DNA of 64,000 nt from Gammaproteobacteria bacterium (GTDB lineage: Bacteria > Pseudomonadota > Gammaproteobacteria > SURF-13). The notes under the pieces were generated by a model, which made no database searches, was not told the DNA's origin, and worked only from the letters and a program-made list of their open reading frames with translations. The stretch is from NCBI GenBank assembly GCA_003599485.1, contig QZKM01000027.1, forward strand, positions 1-64,000, in the 5' to 3' direction. A program made the translations under genes and the position numbers. Within the stretch, counting starts at the first letter, position 1; each line of letters begins with the position of its first letter. Below are positions 53,216-63,574 of this stretch, one piece after another.

Positions 53216-54949
53216 CTATCTGCTCTTTTCCAAGGCGGATTTCAACACCGACGCCACGTGGCCGTTGGTCTGTTCCGCCTCCTTCATGTGTTCCAGCAAC
53301 GCCTGCACGCCGGCCTGTACGCCTTTTTCGCACAAACCCAACAGCTCTTTATCACTGGGCAACTTCCCGGACTGAAACTTTTCCTGTTTTGCGGTCAACA
53401 AGGTGTGCAACACGCCGCCGATCATGAACTCATCCAGCATCTTGAGACCGTTCACCGGCACCTTGATGCGGCGCGGGTCAAGCAATTCCTGGAACGGGAA
53501 TTTTCTGATAAACAGCGGCCACCAGAGCCGCACATTGCATTGCCCGGCGTAGTTCCCCAGCACGTTGATCGCGTGATGTCCGATGACCCAGATCGGCATA
53601 TGGATATGCAGGTCGGCCACGAGCGGGAAGCGGAACAGGCTGCCCCACAAGGCGCGCCCCGCCATGCATTGCAGTTTGGCGGGCGGCGCCAGCCAGATCG
53701 CCACGTTGCGGTAGTAGTTCTTGATGCGCTCCAGATAGGCCTGGCCGGAAGGCGTATCGTTGAAGCCGTTGTACTTGCGCGCGTCGCTGGAACCGAACAG
53801 ACTGGAGCGACCGGTGAGGTTCACGTCGAACCAGTGGTGCCAGGTTGAGTCGGTAATCACGCGCCCCACGTTCACGCAGTGACCGTTGTAGGCGCCTATG
53901 GCGCCGAACTCCTTGCCGTTGGCCTGCCCTTTGGTGACGTCGCTGGTGTTGGTGTGATCGTTCTGCACCCGCGCCCAGGCGATGATCTCCGGTGACAAGG
54001 GACTGCCTGATAAATCGGGGTATTCACGCGCGCTGTAGGCGTTGAAGGTCAAGGTATCGGTGAGCGCGGACGGCGTCACCACCTCGCCCTCGTGCGGATG
54101 ATCGGGCAGGATAGTGATCGGTCCGTCGGTGCCGCACAGCACCGGGTGCGGCGAGCGTGACCAGAAGTACGGCCAGTGCCAGTGCAGCGGGTGCAGGTGG
54201 AAATGCGCGCAGTGGTGATGATAATACCAGCGCAACCGGATGTTCATGGGGATGTCGTCGGACTCGTCGTCGAAGCTGTACTGCGCCGACTCGTCCGTGC
54301 CCATGGTGCCGGGGTCGTCATGCCCTTTGCGGTTGGTATCATGCCGGTCCGGCCCGGAGCCCGGCGGCACGCCATCGGCGACACGCCACTTGCGCATGTT
54401 GCGCACGCGCGGAATGCGGTAGCACAACGCCTCGCCGAGATTGTAATGATCGCCCATCGCCAGCACACCGCCGCCTCTATCCATCCAGCGGAACAGGACT
54501 TCCAGTTCGGCGTCGGTCAGCGATACAGGCGGGCTGCCGGCCACGCTGGTACCGCTGTTGAAGCCGTAAAACCAGACTTCATCGTAGTCGTCAATGTTGA
54601 AGCCGGCCTGGGTGAAGGAAAAATTTTCGTGGTGCGGGCCATACAGGGCAAAGGCGGGGTCCGCCGCGGCCGGCTTAAATAGATCGGTCTGGCGGTGCGC
54701 GCGCGTGATGTCGAACTTCACCCACCATTCAGGATTGAGACGCAGCGTATCCAGCACCGTGCTCAAGCCGAAGTAAGAGTGGTTAAATGAAACCTGATAA
54801 TCCACCAGCATCAGGATTTTCACGCGACAGGGCTTGAGAAAGATCGGAAAATCGAGCAGCCCCGCATCTATCAGGGCGAAACGTTCGCGTTGTATGTTTT
54901 TCACGACGGCCAGATCAGTAAGACTCGGATTTTTATTTTTGTTAGCCAT
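53216..54949 (-). CDS. orphan uncharacterised protein (~577 aa), N-terminal ThuA/GATase-like region, His/Trp-rich segment
   Basis: MANKNKNPSLTDLAVVKNIQRERF...VKILMLVDYQVSFNHSYFGLSTVLDTL...DDYDEVWFYGFNSG...LFRWMDRGGGVLAMGDHYNLGEAL; RWYYHHHCAHFHLHPLHWHWPYFW; AGGAG SD upstream of ATG 54949. Confidence 0.75.
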   Translation of the reverse strand: MANKNKNPSLTDLAVVKNIQRERFALIDAGLLDFPIFLKPCRVKILMLVDYQVSFNHSYFGLSTVLDTLRLNPEWWVKFDITRAHRQTDLFKPAAADPAFALYGPHHENFSFTQAGFNIDDYDEVWFYGFNSGTSVAGSPPVSLTDAELEVLFRWMDRGGGVLAMGDHYNLGEALCYRIPRVRNMRKWRVADGVPPGSGPDRHDTNRKGHDDPGTMGTDESAQYSFDDESDDIPMNIRLRWYYHHHCAHFHLHPLHWHWPYFWSRSPHPVLCGTDGPITILPDHPHEGEVVTPSALTDTLTFNAYSAREYPDLSGSPLSPEIIAWARVQNDHTNTSDVTKGQANGKEFGAIGAYNGHCVNVGRVITDSTWHHWFDVNLTGRSSLFGSSDARKYNGFNDTPSGQAYLERIKNYYRNVAIWLAPPAKLQCMAGRALWGSLFRFPLVADLHIHMPIWVIGHHAINVLGNYAGQCNVRLWWPLFIRKFPFQELLDPRRIKVPVNGLKMLDEFMIGGVLHTLLTAKQEKFQSGKLPSDKELLGLCEKGVQAGVQALLEHMKEAEQTNGHVASVLKSALEKSR

Positions 54950-55041
54950 ATTGATGATCTCCTGTAACGATTGGTATCTAACGGATTTTTTACATATAGA
55001 TCGTACAGCCATATTTAGTTTACAGAACCATAATTTTTTCC

Positions 55042-55063
55042 ATATACCTATAAGGAGGTATAT
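55042..55063. promoter_or_regulatory. palindrome in the intergenic region upstream of the orphan His-rich gene
   Basis: ATATACCT-ATAAGG-AGGTATAT perfect 8-bp arms, ~93 bp upstream of the ATG, AT-rich surroundings. Confidence 0.6.
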
Positions 55064-55099
55064 TGCGCTTGTCAAAAATCCGGCGCATTCCAAAAAATT

Positions 55100-56071
55100 T
55101 TACTGATGCGCCTGCGCAGCGCGCGTCAGACGGTCGCGCACCGCGAGCCAGGCCTCATCTTCCGGCACGGCTTCGAGCAACAGCACGTCGTACCGGGCGG
55201 CATCGGCCGCGCGCAGCGTGGCGTATAAGTCGTGGGCGTAGGACACCGGATCGGAAGACAGAAAATAATAGTGCGCCGGAATGATTTCCATGCGTTGAGT
55301 GCAGGCAATCACCGCCACGCGTTTGTTTTGCGCCAGCAGCGCGCGGATTTGCTGCTCCAGATTTTCACGCGCGGCGATGCAGAGAGGTGTGCTGGGCGCA
55401 TAATGCGCGGCCAGCAGGCCGGGGGCGCGCAGGCGTTTTTCTTCCACGCCGCCGAGCCCGACGGCGACGCCGAGCGCGGCGCTCAACTGCGGTGGGGAGA
55501 TGGCGCCGGGACGTAAAATCACCGGCTGCGCATCGAGCAAACTGACGATGGTGGACTCCAGTCCCACGCGGCATGGACCGCCGTCCAGTATCATGTCCAC
55601 CTCCTCGCCCAATTCGTCACGCACGTGTTGCGCGGTGGTAGGACTGACATGGCCGAAGCGGTTGGCCGAAGGCGCGGCGACGGCGCCGCCGAATTGTTGC
55701 AGCAGCGCCAGGGCCACCGGATGGCCCGGCACGCGCAGGCCCACGCTGTCCTGCCCTCCGGTGATGCTGTCCGGGACGATGCGCGCGCGTTTTAAAATCA
55801 GGGTGAGCGGCCCGGGCCAGAATTTTTCCGCGAGCCGATACGCCGCGTCCGGAATATCACGCGCCCATCTCTCAAGATAAGAGGCATCCGGCAAATGTAC
55901 GATGAGCGGGTGGTCCGGAGGGCGCCGCTTGATGGCGAAGATGCGCGCGACCGCCCTGGGATTGAGCGCGTCCGCGCCCAGGCCGTAAACCGTTTCGGTG
56001 GGAAACGCCACGACCAGGCCGGCGCGCAGGCACCCGGCGGCGCGCGCGATATCCTCGCGCATTGCTGTCAT
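55100..56071 (-). CDS. tsaC: L-threonylcarbamoyladenylate synthase (Sua5/YrdC)
   Basis: GLVVAFPTETVYGLGADALNPRAVARIFAIKRRPPDHPLIVHL; C-terminal Sua5 domain. Confidence 0.95.
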   Translation of the reverse strand: MTAMREDIARAAGCLRAGLVVAFPTETVYGLGADALNPRAVARIFAIKRRPPDHPLIVHLPDASYLERWARDIPDAAYRLAEKFWPGPLTLILKRARIVPDSITGGQDSVGLRVPGHPVALALLQQFGGAVAAPSANRFGHVSPTTAQHVRDELGEEVDMILDGGPCRVGLESTIVSLLDAQPVILRPGAISPPQLSAALGVAVGLGGVEEKRLRAPGLLAAHYAPSTPLCIAARENLEQQIRALLAQNKRVAVIACTQRMEIIPAHYYFLSSDPVSYAHDLYATLRAADAARYDVLLLEAVPEDEAWLAVRDRLTRAAQAHQ

Positions 56072-56949
56072 CCGGCCAGCAGGCGCAGCGCCTGCTGGTA
56101 TCTTTCCGCCGTGGCGCGCACCACCTCCGGCGGCAGTTCCGGCGCGGGAGGCTGCTTGTTCCAGCCGATGCTCTCCAGATAATCGCGCACGTATTGTTTG
56201 TCGAAGCTGGGCGGATTCGTGCCTGGCTCATAACTCGATGTGGCCCAGAAACGCGAGGAGTCGGGGGTGAGCACCTCGTCCATCAAGGTGAGCTCGCCCC
56301 GCTCATCTGTCCCGAACTCGAACTTGGTGTCGGCGATGATGATGCCGCGCTCGGAGGCGTACTTCATGGACTCCAGATACAGAGTCAGGCTCATGACTTC
56401 CACTTCGCGCGCCCGTTCATCTCCAAGCAGGTGTTCCATTTGCCGCAGGGACATCGGCTCATCGTGCTCGCCGGGGCCGCCCTTGGTAGTGGGGGTGAAC
56501 AACGCCTCCGGTATCCATTCGGCCTGCTGCATGTCCGGAGGCATGCGCATGCCGCCCACCGTGCCCTTTTCCCGGTACTCTTTCCACGCGGAACCGGCGA
56601 GAAAGCCGCGCACCACGGCTTCCACCGGCAGCGCCTTGAGCTTGCGCACCACCACGGCGCGGCCCGCAACCTGCGCGCGCTCATCATCGGTCTTCACCAC
56701 CTCTTCCGGAGCTATCGCGGTGAGATGATTGGGCATGATATAGGCGAGCCGCTCGAACCAGAAGTTGGACAGGGCGTTCAGCACCTTGCCCTTGCCGGGA
56801 ATAGGCGTGGGCAGCACCACGTCGAAGGCCGAGATGCGGTCCGTGGTAACGATGAGCAGATGCCGCTCATCCACCGTATACAGATCGCGCACCTTGCCGC
56901 GCGCGCGCAGGGGAAGGCTTTGGATAGTAGAGTGATACAGGGTGTCCAT
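56068..56949 (-). CDS. purC: phosphoribosylaminoimidazole-succinocarboxamide synthase
   Basis: ARGKVRDLYTVDERHLLIVTTDRISAFDVVLPTPIPGKGKVL; VEAVVRGFLAGSAWKEY. Confidence 0.96.
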   Translation of the reverse strand: MDTLYHSTIQSLPLRARGKVRDLYTVDERHLLIVTTDRISAFDVVLPTPIPGKGKVLNALSNFWFERLAYIMPNHLTAIAPEEVVKTDDERAQVAGRAVVVRKLKALPVEAVVRGFLAGSAWKEYREKGTVGGMRMPPDMQQAEWIPEALFTPTTKGGPGEHDEPMSLRQMEHLLGDERAREVEVMSLTLYLESMKYASERGIIIADTKFEFGTDERGELTLMDEVLTPDSSRFWATSSYEPGTNPPSFDKQYVRDYLESIGWNKQPPAPELPPEVVRATAERYQQALRLLAG

Positions 56950-56971
56950 AGTTTAAGTTGATAATTACCGT

Positions 56972-58948
56972 TTATCCTCGCATCAGCGCTATCTCTGCGC
57001 GCTCCAGCGCGCGCGGCGCGCCGTACAGCACCAGCACGTCGCCCTCCTGCAGGCGCATGTCGAGGCTGGGCGCCACGCCGCGGATGCCACGCCGCCGCAC
57101 TGCCGTCACCATCACGCCGAACTGCTCCAGTTGCAGTTCGCGCAAGGTGCGTTCCACCGCATGATCGCGCTCGGACAGCGTCACGGTGTGCAATTGTTCG
57201 CGCGCGGCTTCCGCCTGCGCGCCCGCGCGCTCTTCGCCGGGGAAAAATCCGCGCAGCAAGCGGTAGCGGTCATTGTGTGCCTCACGGATACGGCGGAACA
57301 CCTTGGACATGGGCACGCCGAGGATGAGCAAGAGGTGCGACGACAGCATCAGGCTCGCCTCCAGCGTTTCCGGCACCACCTCGGTCGCGCCCGCCGCCTG
57401 CAGACGCTCCAGTTCCGCGTCGTCGCGCGTGCGCACCAGCACCGGCAGTTCGGGACGCAGGCGGCGCACCTGCGCCAGTATCTTGAGGCTCGCCGCCAGG
57501 TCATTAAAGCTGATAATCAATGCGCGTGCCTTGTCCAGCCCCGCCGCTTCCAGAATCGCGCGCCGCGCCGAGTCACCGTAACTCACCGGGTCGCCCGCCT
57601 CGCGCGCCTCGCGCACGCGCAGCGGGTCGAGATCGAGCGCGATGAAATCAAATCCTTCCTGTTCCAGAAAGCGCCCTATGTTCTGCCCCACGCGTCCATA
57701 GCCGCAGATGATGATGTGATTCTCCATGCCTCCGCGCGTAACGCTCACCTCTTCCTGCATCTGCGTCAGGCTGTTGCCGTAACTCAGCGCAAAAACACGC
57801 TTTGCGATCCAGCCGTTGTAACGGATCAGCAACGGCGCCAGCGCCATGCTGAGCAACACCGCGGCCAGCACGATCTGTCCCGCCTGGCCGCCGATCAGTT
57901 TGTGATCGAGCGCCAGCGACAACAGCACAAAGCCGAATTCACCCCCCTGCGCCAGCACCAGCCCGGCGCGCAGCGCCACGCCCTGCTGCGCGCCGGATAG
58001 GCGCGCGAGCAGCAGGACGAGCAGCGCCTTGAACACCACCAGCGCGCCGAGCAGCAGCACGACCCAGTGCCACAGCGCCGGCAGCGCGGCGAGATCGAGG
58101 CGCATGCCCACGGTGATGAAAAACAGGCCGAGCAGCACATCCTGGAACGGCCGGATGTCGGCCTCCACCTGGTGGCGGAATTCACTTTCGGAGAGCATCA
58201 TGCCGGCGAGAAACGCGCCCAGCGCGAGCGACAGCCCGGCCTGTTGCGTGCTCCAGGCGGCGGTGAGAATCACCAGCAGCACCGCAAGCATGAACAGCTC
58301 CGGCGACTGGCCGGCGGCGATGGCGCGAAACAGCGGACGCAGCAGCCAGTGGCCCGCGGCGAGCAGCGCCGCCGTCACCAGGATGCCCTTGATGAGCGCC
58401 ATCAGCAGCGATTGCGCCACCGCGCCCTCGATGCCGCCCGCCAAGGCCGGGATCACGATTAAAAACGGGATGACCGCCAGGTCCTGGAACAGCACCACGC
58501 CCATGGCCAGCCGTCCGTGCCGGGTGGCGAGCTCGAACTGGTCGGCAAGCTGCTTGCTCACGATGGCGGTGGACGACATGGCGAGCAAGCCGCCCACCGC
58601 GAATGCGCCCGCCGGGCTCATGCCCAGCGCCCACGCCAGCCCCGCGCCGGCCACGGTGCTGATCAGCACCTGCGCCGCCCCCAGTCCGAACACCACGCCC
58701 CTCATGCGCAGCATGCGCGCCAGGGAAAACTCCAGTCCGATGCTGAACATCAAAAACACCACGCCGAACTCGGCCAGCGCGCGCGTGTCGTCTCCGGCGT
58801 CAAAGCCCGCGATGTGCAACTGCCCCACCAGCACGCCGACGGACAAATAGCCGAGGATGGTAGGCAGGTTGAAACGCCGGAACAGCGCCACCACCAGCAC
58901 CGCCACGGCGAGCAGTATCAGTATCTGAACGAAGAGTCCTGGGACCAT
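56972..58948 (-). CDS. monovalent cation:proton antiporter-2 (Kef-type, CPA2) with RCK/TrkA domains
   Basis: LGYLSVGVLVGQLHIAG; ENHIIICGYGRVGQNIGRFLEQEGFDFIALDLD. Confidence 0.92.
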   Translation of the reverse strand: MVPGLFVQILILLAVAVLVVALFRRFNLPTILGYLSVGVLVGQLHIAGFDAGDDTRALAEFGVVFLMFSIGLEFSLARMLRMRGVVFGLGAAQVLISTVAGAGLAWALGMSPAGAFAVGGLLAMSSTAIVSKQLADQFELATRHGRLAMGVVLFQDLAVIPFLIVIPALAGGIEGAVAQSLLMALIKGILVTAALLAAGHWLLRPLFRAIAAGQSPELFMLAVLLVILTAAWSTQQAGLSLALGAFLAGMMLSESEFRHQVEADIRPFQDVLLGLFFITVGMRLDLAALPALWHWVVLLLGALVVFKALLVLLLARLSGAQQGVALRAGLVLAQGGEFGFVLLSLALDHKLIGGQAGQIVLAAVLLSMALAPLLIRYNGWIAKRVFALSYGNSLTQMQEEVSVTRGGMENHIIICGYGRVGQNIGRFLEQEGFDFIALDLDPLRVREAREAGDPVSYGDSARRAILEAAGLDKARALIISFNDLAASLKILAQVRRLRPELPVLVRTRDDAELERLQAAGATEVVPETLEASLMLSSHLLLILGVPMSKVFRRIREAHNDRYRLLRGFFPGEERAGAQAEAAREQLHTVTLSERDHAVERTLRELQLEQFGVMVTAVRRRGIRGVAPSLDMRLQEGDVLVLYGAPRALERAEIALMRG

Positions 58949-58978
58949 GACGCCATAATGCATTAAGATAGGAGGTGG

Positions 58979-59554
58979 ATGCAAAACCCTATATCTGCAG
59001 GCGCGAGGATGGAGATACAAAACGGCTGGCTCACGGGCGTGCGCCGCGTCGTCTCACCCAACCGCGACGCGCGCCCGGCGGACGCGGCGATAGACCTGCT
59101 GGTGATACACGGCATCAGCCTGCCGCCCGGCGAGTTCGGAGGCCCGCACATCGAGGCGCTGTTCACCAACACGCTCAACCCCGCCGCCCACCCTTATTTC
59201 GCCAAGGCGTGCGCGGCGCCCGTGTCGTCCCACGTGCTGATCCGGCGCGGCGGCGAGCTGATCCAGTTTGTGCCGTTTCACCAACGCGCCTGGCACGCGG
59301 GGGCATCCTGCTTCGAAAACCGCGCGCGTTGCAACGATTTCTCCATCGGCGTCGAGATGGAAGGCGCGGACGATCTGCCCTATGAGGACGCGCAATACCG
59401 GGCGCTGGCCGAGGTCGCGCGCGCCCTGATGCGCCGCTATCCCGGCATCACGCCTGAGCGTATCGTGGGCCATTCGGATATCGCGCCGGAGCGCAAGACC
59501 GACCCCGGGCCGCACTTTGACTGGCCGCGCCTGCGCGCGCTGATAGCAAGTTAA
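58979..59554 (+). CDS. ampD: 1,6-anhydro-N-acetylmuramyl-L-alanine amidase AmpD
   Basis: IDLLVIHGISLPPGEFGGPHIEALFTN; IGVEMEGADDLPYEDAQYRALAEV; GHSDIAPERKTDPGPHFDW. Confidence 0.96.
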   Translation: MQNPISAGARMEIQNGWLTGVRRVVSPNRDARPADAAIDLLVIHGISLPPGEFGGPHIEALFTNTLNPAAHPYFAKACAAPVSSHVLIRRGGELIQFVPFHQRAWHAGASCFENRARCNDFSIGVEMEGADDLPYEDAQYRALAEVARALMRRYPGITPERIVGHSDIAPERKTDPGPHFDWPRLRALIAS

Positions 59555-59630
59555 AAAGCCCATACGGGCTTGGTGAGAACACCCGTCATCCTGTACACTT
59601 TAGCATTGTGGAATTGAAACAGGACTCCCC

Positions 59631-60512
59631 ATGAACCTGCTTGTCATCCTGTTCGCGTTAGGCGCGGACAAACTGTTCCCCGGCATCCAGGGCGCGCGGC
59701 GCTACGGCTGGCTCACGGATTTCGGCAACTGGCTGCGCGAGAACCTGCCCAACGTGAGACTGGGCGCGGGCTACGTGCTGCTCGCCATCGGCATTCCTGC
59801 GTTTGCGGTGGGCTTGGCGTATTGGCTGCTGGATCACACCCACATGCTGCTCGGCTTCGCCTTCAGCGTCGCGGTATTGCTGTATTGCCTCGGCCCCAAG
59901 AACCTGGACGACCAGATCCAGGCTTACCTGAAGGCGCGCGAGGCCGGAGAAACGGAGCGCGCGCACCAGGCCGCCACCGAGATACTGCATGAGGACATCC
60001 CGGTCACCCATTTTGAAATCTCACGCGCGGTGATCGAATCCATCCTGTTGCAGGCCAATGAACGGCTGTTCGGCACGCTGCTGTGGTTCATGCTGCTGGG
60101 GCCGCTGGGCGCGCTGCTGTACCGGCTCGCCGCCGTGCTGAAAAGCGAGACGCGCACCGAGCGCACCACCAGCGATTTCGCCCGCGCCGCGCGCCGCCTG
60201 TACGCTATCCTCAACTGGCCGGCGGCGCGCCTGGTGGCGCTCGGCTACGCCGTAATCGGCAGTTTCGTGGACGCCTTGACCGAATGGCGCCACGCCGCCG
60301 CCGAGTGGCGCGAGGACTGGGAAGAATTCAACGCCAAACTCCTGGTGGCCAGCGGCCTGGGCGCGCTGCAGATCGAAAACGGCGTCGCGCTGGAAAGCGA
60401 CATGGAGATTCACCAGATCAAAACCGCGCAGGCGCTGGTGTGGCGCTCCCTGGTCGTCTGGCTGGTGATTATCGCCCTGCTCACCCTGGCCGGCTGGTCC
60501 GGGTTCCGCTGA
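59631..60512 (+). CDS. ampE: regulatory signalling modulator protein AmpE
   Basis: CobD/AmpE-like membrane protein: FALGADKLFPGIQGARRYGWLTDF...YCLGPKNLDDQIQAYLKA; adjacent to ampD. Confidence 0.9.
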   Translation: MNLLVILFALGADKLFPGIQGARRYGWLTDFGNWLRENLPNVRLGAGYVLLAIGIPAFAVGLAYWLLDHTHMLLGFAFSVAVLLYCLGPKNLDDQIQAYLKAREAGETERAHQAATEILHEDIPVTHFEISRAVIESILLQANERLFGTLLWFMLLGPLGALLYRLAAVLKSETRTERTTSDFARAARRLYAILNWPAARLVALGYAVIGSFVDALTEWRHAAAEWREDWEEFNAKLLVASGLGALQIENGVALESDMEIHQIKTAQALVWRSLVVWLVIIALLTLAGWSGFR

Positions 60513-60547
60513 TTACGTTCGCACGCAAAAGCCTTCCTTACTGAAAA

Positions 60548-61903
60548 ATGGCTGACCCTGCTCGTTTCCACCTCGCGCCGGCGTGGAACAGCGCAAGTCT
60601 CGCCACGATCATCGAGGATGCGCTCAAGGCCGCGCGCGCGCAGGGGGCGGGGGCGGCCGAGGCCGCGGTAAGCGCCGACAGCGGACTGTCGGTCACGGTG
60701 CGCATGGGCGAGGTGGAGACCGTCGAGCACCAGCGCGACAAGGGCCTCAGCGTGACGGTGTATTTCGGCCGACGCCAGGGCTCGGCCAGCAGCACCGATT
60801 TCAGCGCCAAGGCGATACAGGACACGGTGCGCGCGGCCTGCAACATCGCGCGCTTCACCGCCGAGGATGAGTGCGCGGGCCTGGCCGACGCCGAACGGAT
60901 GGCGCGCGAGGCTCCCGATCTCGATTTGCATTACCCGTGGCCGCTCAGCGCGGAACAGGCCATCGCCCTGGCGCGCGAGGCGGAAGACGCAGGCATGGCC
61001 TGCGACAAGCGCATCACCAACTCGGAGGGCGCGAGCGTGGCGAGCCACGACGGCGTGCATGCCTATGGCAATACGCACGGTTTTCTCGGCAGCTATGCGA
61101 GCAGCCGCCACAGCGTGAGCTGCACCCTAATCGGCCAGGAAGGCGACAGCCTGCAACGCGATTACTGGTACAGCGTGGCGCGCGATCCGCGTGACCTGGA
61201 AGCGCCCGTTGCCATAGGCCGGCGCGCCGCCAGGCGCACCGTGCGCCGCCTGCATGCGCGGCGCCTGTCCACGCGCACCGCGCCGGTGCTGTTCGAGGCG
61301 CAAGCCGCCACCGGCCTGCTCGGCCATCTAGTGGGCGCGGTGCGCGGCGCGAGCCTGTATCGCAAGGCTTCGTTCCTGCTCGATCACCTCGGCAAGCAAA
61401 TCTTCCCCGCCTTTGTGCACCTGCACGAACAGCCGCACTTGAAAAAGGCCCTGGGCAGCGCGCCGTTCGACAATGAGGGTGTGGCGACGCGCGCGCGCGA
61501 CCTGGTGACGGGTGGTGTGCTGCAGGGCTATGTACTGGACAGCTACTCCGCGCGCAAGCTTGGCATGCAGACCACCGGCAACGCGGGCGGCGTGCACAAC
61601 CTGTGCATGGACCCCGGCCAGCATGATCTCCCCGGCCTGCTGCGCCTGATGGACACCGGCCTCCTGGTGACCGAGCTGCTGGGCTATGGCGTGAACATCG
61701 TCACCGGCGACTACTCGCGCGGCGCGGCGGGCTTCTGGGTGGAGCGCGGCGAGATCCAATATCCGGTGGAAGAAATCACCATCGCCGGAAACCTGCGCGA
61801 CATGTTTCTGCGCCTCAGCGCAGCGGGCGCGGACATCGAAACGCGCGGCAACATCCGCACCGGTTCGATCTTGATAGAAAGCATGACCATCGCGGGTGAA
61901 TAA
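60548..61903 (+). CDS. pmbA: metalloprotease PmbA
   Basis: NSEGASVASHDGVHAYGNTHGFLGSYASSRHSVSC; DSYSARKLGMQTTGNAGGVHNL; ADIETRGNIRTGSILIE. Confidence 0.95.
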   Translation: MADPARFHLAPAWNSASLATIIEDALKAARAQGAGAAEAAVSADSGLSVTVRMGEVETVEHQRDKGLSVTVYFGRRQGSASSTDFSAKAIQDTVRAACNIARFTAEDECAGLADAERMAREAPDLDLHYPWPLSAEQAIALAREAEDAGMACDKRITNSEGASVASHDGVHAYGNTHGFLGSYASSRHSVSCTLIGQEGDSLQRDYWYSVARDPRDLEAPVAIGRRAARRTVRRLHARRLSTRTAPVLFEAQAATGLLGHLVGAVRGASLYRKASFLLDHLGKQIFPAFVHLHEQPHLKKALGSAPFDNEGVATRARDLVTGGVLQGYVLDSYSARKLGMQTTGNAGGVHNLCMDPGQHDLPGLLRLMDTGLLVTELLGYGVNIVTGDYSRGAAGFWVERGEIQYPVEEITIAGNLRDMFLRLSAAGADIETRGNIRTGSILIESMTIAGE

Positions 61904-61973
61904 TGCCCGGATTTGACGTCCGAACCGGTCTCAGCGATACTTATAATGTTTCACGCCGCCTGCAAAAACAATA

Positions 61974-62804
61974 ATGGATCAGACGCCGGTAACAGAACAG
62001 CGCGAGCCTGTGGTGCAGATCCGCGGGCTCACCTTCAGGCGCGGCGCGCGCGTGATCTTCGACAACGTTGACCTCGACATCGAGCGCGGCAGGATCACCG
62101 CCATCATGGGGCCAAGCGGCACCGGCAAGACCACCCTGCTGCGCCTGATCGGCGGCCAGTTGCGCCCGGACGCGGGCAGCATCAAAGTGTTCGGCCAGGA
62201 GGTCGGCAAGCTGTCGCGGCGCGAACTGTTTGAGTTGCGCAAGCGCATCGGCATGTTGTTTCAAAGCGGCGCGCTGCTCACCGACCTCACCGTGTTCGAC
62301 AACGTGGCCTTCCCGCTGCGCGAGCACACCGGCCTGCCCGAACGCATGATCCGCGACCTGGTGCTGATCAAGCTTGAAGCCGTCGGCCTGCGCGGAGCGC
62401 GCGGCCTCATGCCGAGCGAACTCTCCGGCGGCATGGCCCGGCGCGTGGCGCTCGCCCGCGCCATCGCGTTGGATCCGATGATGATCCTCTACGACGAACC
62501 GTTCACCGGCCAGGACCCGATCTCCATGGGCACGCTGGCGCAGTTGATTCACGCCCTGAACGGCACCTTGAGCCTCACCAGCGTCGTGGTGTCGCACGAC
62601 GTGCACGAAACCTCCCTCATAGCCGATTACATCTACGTGATGTCCGGCGGCAAGCTCATCGGAGAGGGCAGCCCGCAGACGCTCGCTCAATCGGACTCAC
62701 CCTGGGTGCGCCAGTTCATGGACGGCCTGCCCGATGGTCCGGTGCCGTTCCATTATCCGGCGCCGGCCTACGGCGACGACCTGCTGAGTAACGACGATGC
62801 TTGA
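61974..62804 (+). CDS. mlaF: phospholipid ABC transporter ATP-binding protein MlaF
   Basis: [51 protein letters not shown]. Confidence 0.93.
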   Translation: MDQTPVTEQREPVVQIRGLTFRRGARVIFDNVDLDIERGRITAIMGPSGTGKTTLLRLIGGQLRPDAGSIKVFGQEVGKLSRRELFELRKRIGMLFQSGALLTDLTVFDNVAFPLREHTGLPERMIRDLVLIKLEAVGLRGARGLMPSELSGGMARRVALARAIALDPMMILYDEPFTGQDPISMGTLAQLIHALNGTLSLTSVVVSHDVHETSLIADYIYVMSGGKLIGEGSPQTLAQSDSPWVRQFMDGLPDGPVPFHYPAPAYGDDLLSNDDA

Positions 62805-63573
62805 CGCCGTACAAAACCTGGGCCGCTGGGCGCTCAACATCCTTGAGCGCGCCGGACGCGCCACGCTGTTTCTGATTCTGACGCTGCGCGGCCTCCCGCC
62901 CATCCTCGCGCGTCCGCTGCTGGTGATACAGCAGATGCACGCAGTGGGCGTAAGATCGCTGCTCATCATCGTGGTGTCCGGCCTGTTCGTCGGCATGGTG
63001 CTTGGCTTGCAGGGCTACAATACCCTGGTGGATTTCGGCGCCGAGCAGACGCTCGGTGTGATGGTGGCCCTGGCCCTGGTGCGCGAGCTGGGGCCGGTGA
63101 TCTCGGCGTTGCTGTTCGCCGGGCGCGCCTGCTCCGCGCTCACCGCCGAGATCGGCCTGATGAAGGCCACCGAGCAGCTCTCCGCCATGGAGATGATGGC
63201 CACCGATCCGCTTTCGCGCGTGATCGCGCCGCGCCTGCTGGCGGGCTTTCTCGCCCTGCCGCTGCTGGCCGCGATCTTCAGCGCGATAGGCGTGCTGGGC
63301 GGCTATTTCGTGGGCGTAGGCCTGCTGGGCGTGGATGACGGCGCGTTCTGGTCGCAGATGCAGGCCAAGGTGGATCCGGACGATATTTATAACGGCATCA
63401 TCAAGAGTGTGGCGTTCGGCTTCGTGACGACGTGGATCGCCGTGTTCCAGGGCTATGACGCTACCCCCACCTCGGAGGGCGTGAGCCGCGCCACCACTTA
63501 TACCGTGGTGCACGGTTCGCTCGCGGTGCTGGGGCTGGATTTTGTATTAACCTCATTCATGTTTGGAGATTGA
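62797..63573 (+). CDS. mlaE: lipid asymmetry maintenance ABC transporter permease MlaE
   Basis: [71 protein letters not shown]. Confidence 0.95.
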   Translation: MLDAVQNLGRWALNILERAGRATLFLILTLRGLPPILARPLLVIQQMHAVGVRSLLIIVVSGLFVGMVLGLQGYNTLVDFGAEQTLGVMVALALVRELGPVISALLFAGRACSALTAEIGLMKATEQLSAMEMMATDPLSRVIAPRLLAGFLALPLLAAIFSAIGVLGGYFVGVGLLGVDDGAFWSQMQAKVDPDDIYNGIIKSVAFGFVTTWIAVFQGYDATPTSEGVSRATTYTVVHGSLAVLGLDFVLTSFMFGD

Positions 63574-63574
63574 A

